Source: Streptomyces pluripotens (lineage in GTDB: Bacteria > Actinomycetota > Actinomycetes > Streptomycetales > Streptomycetaceae). Taken from it: a stretch of DNA of 64,000 nucleotides. The stretch covers positions 5,022,001 to 5,086,000 of the forward strand of contig NZ_CP021080.1 of assembly GCF_000802245.2 (NCBI RefSeq). Reading direction: 5' to 3'. The translations under genes were made by a program, and so were the position numbers. Positions 58,379-64,000 of the stretch are shown piece by piece; position 1 is the stretch's first letter; every line of letters starts with the position of its first letter. The notes beneath the pieces were generated by a model, which was not told the origin of the DNA, made no database searches, and saw only the letters and a list, made by a program, of their open reading frames with translations.

Positions 58379-59415
58379 GCGACGAAGAACTCGGGTGGAG
58401 AGGGCAGGGCCCGGAAGCTCATCTGACCCTCACCGCCGAGCAGGACCAACTCGTACAGGCCCTATGGAACCGTGCCGCACAGGCGCGCCAAGGCCTGGAC
58501 AACACCATGCGCCTCTTGCGGGACCAGAGCGCGGAGCGCGGAAGCGCCCTTGTCGGCGACAAGAAGGCGAACGGGGTTGAGGAGGTCGACTACTCCCTCA
58601 AAGGGCTTGACTCCCTGCGCCGCAAGGTTGCCGTGGACGTGAGCCGCGGGGCGGACATCAACAGGGTGCTCGGCAAGGTCAACGACCTCAACCGCTACAC
58701 GCTCACCTTCGAGCCGGAGAACTACACCCAGGCCACCCAGGAGACATACGCGCGTCTCAAGGCCCAGGGATACGAGCCCATGCCCGGGTCGGAGAAGAAC
58801 ACCTGGCAGGACCCGGTCTACAAAGGGATCAACACCACCTGGCAGAACCAGGAGAGCGGCCAGAAGTTCGAGCTCCAGTTTCACACGCCGGACAGCTTCC
58901 AGGCGAAGACCGACAACCACGAGCTGTACGAGATCGCACGCTCGGGCCACTTCAGCCAAATCTCAAACGGAGACTTGGAACTTGAAGAGGAGTACCACCA
59001 AGCCTCCAACCTGCTCCAGAACGAGCGCTATCAGAACGTTGTCATCCCGCCCGGGAACGAGGTGGTCGGTGAGCAGAAGGTGCGTGCTGTCCTCGACCCT
59101 ACGGTCCCAGCCGAACGCGTCGCGGAAGTCCGCAAAATGGAAGCCGAGCTCAAAGAGCAGAACGCCAGGAAGGCCACGGAACGAACCGTGCCTCAGCAGG
59201 GTGGCAAGCGGGAGAGCGACCGTACACAAGGCAGTCGCAGTGCTGGCATACAGAGTAGACTCGACGCACTGCGTGCCAAGACCGAGCGGCCCGCTCAGGC
59301 ACAGGAGCGCTCCACCCATCAGACCCCGCAGAGCAAGGCCCCGGCACAGGAGCAGAACCGGGACGCGCAACGGGACTCGCGCCGTACTGGTCGTCAGCAG
59401 AGCCCCGAGCGCTGA
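58375..59415 (+). CDS. RelA/SpoT-like nucleotidyltransferase-domain protein
   Basis: A 346-residue protein from GTG 58375. Residues about 75-190 show the order of motifs of RelA/SpoT synthetase domains: DLNRYTLTF near 104-112 (compare DxxGxR), YKGINTTW at 149-156 (compare YRGIH), FELQFHT at 165-171 (compare VEIQIRT) and NHELYE at 181-186. Some positions differ, so activity is uncertain. Related domains in alarmone synthetases and toxic small synthetases transfer pyrophosphate to nucleotides. The C-terminal 110 residues are Gln/Arg/Glu-rich and disordered. It ends the conjugation operon, so it may be an effector sent to recipients or a regulator of transfer. Confidence 0.6.
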   Translation: MSDEELGWRGQGPEAHLTLTAEQDQLVQALWNRAAQARQGLDNTMRLLRDQSAERGSALVGDKKANGVEEVDYSLKGLDSLRRKVAVDVSRGADINRVLGKVNDLNRYTLTFEPENYTQATQETYARLKAQGYEPMPGSEKNTWQDPVYKGINTTWQNQESGQKFELQFHTPDSFQAKTDNHELYEIARSGHFSQISNGDLELEEEYHQASNLLQNERYQNVVIPPGNEVVGEQKVRAVLDPTVPAERVAEVRKMEAELKEQNARKATERTVPQQGGKRESDRTQGSRSAGIQSRLDALRAKTERPAQAQERSTHQTPQSKAPAQEQNRDAQRDSRRTGRQQSPER

Positions 59416-59609
59416 CGGTCGCTCAGGGCCGCGCGCCCGGCGTCAGCTGCTGGTGGGATAGGCGATCAGGTTCGAACCGCCCTTGTCCAGGACCAGGCCG
59501 GTCGACTCGTTGACGAGGAACGGCGCGACGCCCGGGTTCGGCAGATCCTTGCCGGTGCGTGCGTCCAGGGCGACGGGGCCGTGATCGGTCCTGCCGTAAA
59601 CCCGTCCGT

Positions 59610-59619
59610 GCCAGGCCGC
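59610..59619. repeat. ISAs1 target duplication, left copy
   Basis: GCCAGGCCGC at 59610-59619 is repeated exactly at 60958-60967, right after the other end of the element. Confidence 0.93.
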
Positions 59620-60957
59620 CAGGGCTGTTGCAAAGTCTTTTGATCTTGCGTGGGAGCGCTGGTCAGGCAAGGCCGAGGAGGTCCAGTGGTCGGCGGAAGC
59701 CGTCGTAGGACATCTCGCGGAGTCCGGCCGCGATGTTCGCGTGGCCGGAGGCTCGCAGTGTGTTGATCGCGAAGCTGCGGAGGGTGGCCATGTTGTCCGG
59801 GCCGTGTCCGGTTCGGACCGTGGAGGCGTCCTCGGCGAAGGCGGTGTCTCGGACGAAGTGGAGACGGTTCTCGATGATCCACTGCGAGCGGACGATCTTC
59901 GCGATGCGCTCGGGGGAGGCTTCGCGGCTGGCCAGGTCCGTGATGACGTAGACCGTCTCGCGGCTGCGTTTGCCGGTCTTGCGCTGAGTGCGGTGCCGGA
60001 CGATCTTCGCGACCTGGACCGCGTGGGGGAAGTCGACGCCGAGGTCGGTGATGGTCAGGGCCTGCACGACGCGGGTCTCCAGGCGTCCGTGGGCATCGGT
60101 GCGGTCGTAGAACTTCGCACTCGCCTTCTCCCAGGGCAGGGTGGCGAGTTGGCGGTGCAGGTTCTTCTGGTTGCGCTTCACGGTGAAGGCGTAGTGCGCC
60201 TTCTTCTCCTCGACGAGGAACCGGGCGTGATCGCGCTGGCAGTGCAGGGCATCCGCGGAGACCGTGACGCCGGTCAGGTCGTAGGGCGCCAGCAAGGCGT
60301 CAAAGCAGGTGATTTCGTTCGTCTTGCCGGGGACCCGCAGTTGGGTGACGGTCAGGCCGGCGCCGGTGATCGCGGCCAGCAGATGGGCGGCCGGGATCTC
60401 GCCGTGGCGCGAGCCGCGGGCGCTCTTGCCGTCCACCGCGAGGGTGTCCGCCCCGGCCGGATCGGATCCGAGCAGGTCGGCGAGCCCGCCGGGGCAGGCG
60501 GCGTTCAGGACGCGGCGGATGGTCGCCGCACTCGGCGCGATGCGCACGTTCAAGACCGTCGTGGCGCGGGCGCCGAGCCGGGCGAGCGTGTCCTGCGGGG
60601 CGCTCGCTGCCCACTGGCCGATCGCGGCGAAGGAACGGGCTCCGGTCAGCACCGCCGAGCAGGCCACCAGCAGCACGCTCACGAACGAGTGACGCTTCCC
60701 GCGCCGATGCCGGGGGTCGGCCAAGGTCCGCAGCCGCAGGGCCAGCGGTCCGATCAACCGGTGCTGACGGGTGGGCGACTTGATCAGACAGACGGTGGCA
60801 GACTGACGGCACATCGAAGCTCCGGGCGGTGCGGGCGACTTGATCGGTCACCGGCATCAACCGGAGCTTCGTTGCGTACGGACCGGGCCGACCGCGCATC
60901 GTCATACCGTCGCGACCTGCGCACTCACGTGATCACCGGGACTTTGAAACCGCCCTG
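59620..60957 (-). mobile_element. ISAs1-family insertion sequence, 1338 bp
   Basis: Terminal inverted repeats CAGGGCTGTTGCAAAGTC (left) and CAGGGCGGTTTCAAAGTC (right, reverse) flank a single transposase gene. A perfect 10-bp target duplication shows a simple transposition into the beta-propeller gene with no later rearrangement, so it is younger than the events around IS3 copy 1. Confidence 0.95.
59663..60814 (-). CDS. ISAs1-family transposase
   Basis: A 383-residue DDE transposase of the ISAs1/H-repeat type. The N-terminal DDE_Tnp_1-associated domain has LADPRHRRGKRHSFVSVLLV, and the catalytic core has LAVDGKSARGSRHG (first Asp), VTVSADALHCQRDHARFLVE (second Asp), and WIIENRLHFVRDTAFAEDAS (Glu). 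The length and motifs are complete, so it is probably active. It fills nearly the whole element. Confidence 0.95.
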   Translation of the reverse strand: MCRQSATVCLIKSPTRQHRLIGPLALRLRTLADPRHRRGKRHSFVSVLLVACSAVLTGARSFAAIGQWAASAPQDTLARLGARATTVLNVRIAPSAATIRRVLNAACPGGLADLLGSDPAGADTLAVDGKSARGSRHGEIPAAHLLAAITGAGLTVTQLRVPGKTNEITCFDALLAPYDLTGVTVSADALHCQRDHARFLVEEKKAHYAFTVKRNQKNLHRQLATLPWEKASAKFYDRTDAHGRLETRVVQALTITDLGVDFPHAVQVAKIVRHRTQRKTGKRSRETVYVITDLASREASPERIAKIVRSQWIIENRLHFVRDTAFAEDASTVRTGHGPDNMATLRSFAINTLRASGHANIAAGLREMSYDGFRRPLDLLGLA

Positions 60958-60967
60958 GCCAGGCCGC
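60958..60967. repeat. ISAs1 target duplication, right copy
   Basis: GCCAGGCCGC, identical to 59610-59619. Confidence 0.93.
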
Positions 60968-61316
60968 CGTGACCGTCGGAGCGATCCGGTCGGCCTGCTG
61001 GTCGGGGAGCTGCCACAGCACCTTTCCGGTGGAGGCGTCCAGACCGTATGCGACCTGCGACTGCGGACCCGTACCGGAACAGACCAAAGTGCTGCGGTCG
61101 TCGTAGTCGCAATTGCTGTCGGTCAGGTCTGCCGGCACCGTTTGCACGGTGCGCCCGGACGCTGGGTCCACGAAACGGTCGTAGGCGTCCCCGCTGTCGT
61201 ACTCCTTGCCGTAGACCCGGACCAGGCTAGGACCGGCTGGAGCCGCGCCCACCTCGGTGCTGTGACTGAACCGCCCCGGGTGAAGTGGAGACTCGATTCC
61301 ATGTAAGGATTGAGTC

Positions 61317-61643
61317 ATGGCACGACCCTCCCGTTACCCGCTTGAGCTGCGCCGTCGCGCGGTGCGCATGGTCGCCGAGGTGCGCGACGACTACCCGAAC
61401 GAGACAGCCGCCTTGCAGGCGGTCGCGGACAAGCTCGACATCGGTTCCCGCGAGACGCTGCGGAACTGGGTGAAGCAGTACGAGATCGACGCGGGTACGC
61501 GGGCGGGAACGACGACGGAGGAGTCCGCCCAGCTCAAGGCGTTGAAGAAGGAGAACGCCGAGCTGAAGCGGGCGAACGAGATCCTGAAGGCCGCGGCGAG
61601 TTTCTTCGCGGCCGAGCTCGACCGGCCACACACGCGCTCGTAG
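61317..61643 (+). CDS. IS3 orfA, copy 2
   Basis: A 108-residue helix-turn-helix protein almost identical to the copy 1 orfA; it differs, for example, in AGTRAGTTT against AGQRPGTTT. Residues 5-60 form the DNA-binding part and the C-terminal helix is zipper-like. Its end overlaps the start of the orfB frame, which is read in the -1 frame. Confidence 0.93.
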   Translation: MARPSRYPLELRRRAVRMVAEVRDDYPNETAALQAVADKLDIGSRETLRNWVKQYEIDAGTRAGTTTEESAQLKALKKENAELKRANEILKAAASFFAAELDRPHTRS

Positions 61644-62473
61644 CGTTCATCGACGAGCACCGGGACCGCTTCGGCGGGGTCGAGCCGATCTGCAGGACGC
61701 TCACCGAGCACGACTGCAAGATCGCCCCTTCCACGTACTACGCCCGCAAGAAACGCATCCAGACTCCCTCCGCCCGTTCCGTGCGCGACGAGGAACTCAA
61801 GATGCGGATCCGGGAGGTCTACACGTCCAACTACCGTGTCTACGGGGCCCGGAAGATCTGGCGCGAGCTGAACCGCCAGGGACATGCGGTGGCCCGCTGC
61901 ACCGTCGAGCGCCTCATGCGCGATCTCGGCATCCAGGGCGCCGTGCGCGGCAAGCGCGTCATCACCACGATCCCCGGCGGGCAGGCCGAGCGGGCCCCCG
62001 ATCTCGTCGACCGGGACTTCGTCGCCGCCGCTCCGAACCGGTGCTGGGTGGCGGACTTCACCCATGTGAAGACCTGGGCCGCGACCGTCTATGTCGCGTT
62101 CGTCGTGGATACCTTCTCCCGCCGGATCGTCGGCTGGTCGGCGGCCACCGTGAAGGAGACCGTCTTCGTCCTGGACGCCCTGGAGATGGCCGTCTGGCAA
62201 CGCGACCGCGACCAACAACCCATCCAGCCGGGTGAGTTGATCCATCACTCGGACGCCGGGTCGCAGTACACATCGTTCAAACTCGCCGAGCATCTGGACG
62301 CCGCCGGCATCGCCGCCTCCATCGGCTCGGTCGGCGACGCGTACGACAACGCCCTGATGGAGTCCACGATCGGCCTGTACAAAACCGAGCTGATCAAACC
62401 CCAGCGCCCCTGGAAGACGCTCTCCCAGGTCGAGCTGGCCACCGCCGAGTGGATCGACTGGTACAACCACCGG
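61640..62473 (+). CDS. IS3 transposase orfB first exon, copy 2
   Basis: The same catalytic part as in copy 1, with DDE residues in WVADFTHVKT, HHSDAGSQYTS and NALMESTIG. The frame runs from the orfA overlap to the intron boundary after DWYNHR (62473). The internal ATG at 61781 could start a shorter protein. Residues such as DFVAAAPN and KTWAATVY differ from copy 1 (EFVAGAPN, KTFAGVVY), so the two IS copies diverged before the intron arrived, or came from different sources. Confidence 0.9.
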
Positions 62474-64000
62474 GTGCGCCACGAGGCGCTAGGAGATCGT
62501 GTGCGGGTGCGAATCCCCACCGCCGGACCGCCGTAGAGGCCCGGTTGAAGCTGGAGGCAGTCCAACTCAGGGAACGCTGAGGAGGGCGGGAAGCAGCCTC
62601 GACAACGTCGGGACGAGTCGGCACTGCCAGACGGCTCGGGTCCGGCTAGCAAGGCCAGAAGGCGTAACGAAAGTGAATCAGCGTCCGAAGTCCCGTAACA
62701 GTACCTCCCGGCTCCAACCTGGCGGATATGGGCCGGGGTTGCAGTACGCGACCCGTCCTCCAAGGAGATGGGCCGACTCTGAAGCCGCCCGCGGTGAAAC
62801 GGCTCAGAGGCCACGCTGAATACCTGCGGTGTAGGCGTGGCGATGCTGCCGGGATAGAGCTGGACGCCGACCTGGCCGAACGACTCCTAGTGAACGTGGG
62901 AACCACTCCCGGTCGCCCTCTCGCCGGACATCCGGTGCGGTGATGGGCAGGCCCGTTGTCGGCTGTTGGCCGTGGAGTGGGGCGGAGGCCCCGTAGTAGT
63001 CCGAGCGCGCGAAAGGCGCGTACACGGCGAAGGGGGCCAGCAAGTCAGCAGGGAGGGAACTGGAATGCCGGGAGGGCGTTGGTGAATACCGACGAACTGG
63101 AGTGGGCCTTGATGAAGGCCGAGCGCCGGGTACTGGAGATCCAGACCAAGCTGCACCGTTGGGCCGTAGATGATCCTCATCGGCGGTTTGACGACCTGTA
63201 CAACCTCGTGACCGACCCCGCGTTCTTGCTTGTCGCATGGGACCGGGTTCGGAGTAACAGGGGAGCCAAAACCGCTGGGGTGGACGGCCGTACGGCTGCG
63301 TCCATTTCGCTGCAGCAGGGCGTCGAGGGTTTTCTCGGCGCGCTGCGTTCCTCTCTGAAGGATCGCAGTTTCCTGCCGCTTCCGGCACGGGAGCGACTGA
63401 TTCCGAAACCGGGGTCGACAAAGCGTCGACGCCTGGGAATCAGTACGATCCGCGATCGGGTGGTGCAAGCATCCCTGAAGCTGGTGATGGAACCAATCTT
63501 TGAGGCAGATTTTCTTCCGTGCTCGTACGGATTCCGCCCCAACTATCGGGTCCACGACGCGGTGTCCGAGGTAAGACACTTGACTTCCCACTCTTACGAA
63601 TGGGTGGTTGAGGGTGACATCCGGGCCTGCTTCGACGAGATTGCCCATCCGGCCCTTATGGACCGGGTGCGCCTTCGGATCGGGGACAGACGCGTCCTGG
63701 TGCTGGTGAAAGCCTTTCTGAAAGCGGGCATCCTCACGGAACACGGCTCGTTGAAGGAGAGTAGATCCGGTACTCCGCAAGGTTCGATCCTGTCGCCGTT
63801 GCTCAGCAACGTCGCCCTCGCCGTCCTGGACGAGCACTTCGCCCAGGCGCCAGGAGGGCCAGCGTCTACACCTAACGAGCGAGCGAAGCGCCGTCGCCGC
63901 GGTCTGCCTAATTACCGGCTCTGCCGGTACGCGGACGACTGGGTGATTGCGGTTACTGGCACGAAGGAAGACGCCTACACCCTCAAGGAAGAGGCAGCAC
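62474..64000 (+). ncRNA. group II intron, copy 2, 3' part outside the window
   Basis: Starts with GTGCG at 62474, at the same codon of orfB as copy 1, and contains the same 5' RNA domains (about 600 nt) and the start of the same intron-encoded protein. About 1527 of 2177 nt are visible. Shadow translations of matching stretches in both copies are identical, so the two introns are the same sequence over what can be compared. Confidence 0.88.
63082..64000 (+). CDS. ltrA: group II intron reverse transcriptase, copy 2, 3' end outside the window
   Basis: Starts at GTG 63082 behind GGGAGGG and covers the first 306 residues, including the RT motifs up to YADD (283-286) and the region after it. It is identical to the copy 1 protein in the shared part. 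The rest of the RT and maturase domain lies beyond the window. Confidence 0.93.
   Translation, partial: MNTDELEWALMKAERRVLEIQTKLHRWAVDDPHRRFDDLYNLVTDPAFLLVAWDRVRSNRGAKTAGVDGRTAASISLQQGVEGFLGALRSSLKDRSFLPLPARERLIPKPGSTKRRRLGISTIRDRVVQASLKLVMEPIFEADFLPCSYGFRPNYRVHDAVSEVRHLTSHSYEWVVEGDIRACFDEIAHPALMDRVRLRIGDRRVLVLVKAFLKAGILTEHGSLKESRSGTPQGSILSPLLSNVALAVLDEHFAQAPGGPASTPNERAKRRRRGLPNYRLCRYADDWVIAVTGTKEDAYTLKEEAA

Larger units (their letters stand above)
59443..61266 (-). pseudogene. beta-propeller (PQQ-like) protein split by ISAs1 and cut by IS3
   Basis: Two pieces of one gene lie on either side of the ISAs1 element. The 5' piece (60958-61266) encodes blade-like repeats: LVRVYGKEYDSGDAYDRFV, DPASGRTVQTVPADL, GLDASTGKVLWQLPDQ. 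The 3' piece (59443-59619) continues GRVYGRTDHGPVALDARTG, VNESTGLVLDKGG and ends. Joined at the 10-bp duplication the frame is continuous (TAAW-HGRVYG). The upstream end is replaced by the IS3 copy 2 end at 61266, so the N-terminus is not visible. Such proteins are often lipoproteins of unknown role, possibly the next gene of the conjugation region. Confidence 0.85.
61267..64000 (+). mobile_element. IS3-family element, copy 2, with group II intron, runs off the window
   Basis: The left end TGAACCGCCCCGGGTGAAGT at 61267 matches the ends of copy 1. orfA and orfB follow on the + strand, so the element is inverted relative to copy 1. orfB is interrupted at the same codon by the same intron, and the right part lies outside the window. 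The IS part differs from copy 1 at many positions, while the intron is identical as far as can be seen. Its insertion cuts the beta-propeller gene. Confidence 0.9.

Overview
This is high-GC actinobacterial chromosome, almost certainly Streptomyces. Coding is dense and G/C-rich at third codon positions, GTG starts are frequent, and many neighbouring genes share 4-bp start/stop overlaps. The gene families are also typical: a conservon, a PAS/GAF/SpoIIE/HATPase regulator, a cellosyl-type lysozyme, Ku plus a LigD polymerase domain, and an SCO6880-type conjugation gene. No rRNA, tRNA or CRISPR array was seen.

Region 1 (1-26 kb) looks like ordinary chromosome. It holds a lon 3' part, a SpoIIE-type phosphatase, a GH25 lysozyme beside a MarR regulator, a PP2C-like protein, and a four-gene conservon (cvnA-D) running into a StyA-like flavoprotein. 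Next come an NlpC/P60 hydrolase, a TetR regulator with two divergent diiron proteins (one AurF-like), and an rodA/ftsW-pbpA pair. A lipoprotein/sensor kinase pair, a dual-specificity phosphatase and a NERD protein follow, and then divergent ligD-pol and ku genes for end joining.

Region 2 (27-47 kb) mixes transport and metal genes with many broken genes. Intact units are DedA-PAP2, a rhomboid protease, a membrane-anchored receiver protein, an iron-box-controlled feoA-feoB-nifU-like operon, and a CsoR-box-controlled cupredoxin/P1B-ATPase/YHS fusion. A WXG100-type secretion cluster, an EVE-like/CBS/HEPN-like protein and a vapBC pair complete it. Decayed genes are an MFS transporter with an internal deletion, an hsdM remnant broken by a 17-bp triplication, a SHOCT-like gene broken by a 23-bp duplication, a TerD gene joined to a WXG fragment, and a tyrosine integrase.

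Region 3 (47.2-64 kb) is a mobile region. A conjugative type IV secretion block (TrbL-like, SCO6880-type, VirB4-like ATPase, VirD4-like coupling protein, DUF4913, an unknown protein and a RelA/SpoT-like protein) lies between two inverted copies of an IS3-family element. Each IS3 copy carries the same group II intron at the same site in orfB. The left copy can be read completely: removing an intron of 2177 bp restores the transposase frame exactly. An ISAs1-family element with a perfect 10-bp target duplication interrupts a beta-propeller gene near the right IS3 copy. Both genes that touch the left IS3 copy have lost their ends.

The candidates most worth following are the EVE-like/CBS/HEPN-like protein at 44.0-45.6 kb, the RelA/SpoT-like protein with its coupled small partner at 57.9-59.4 kb, and the intron nested in IS3.
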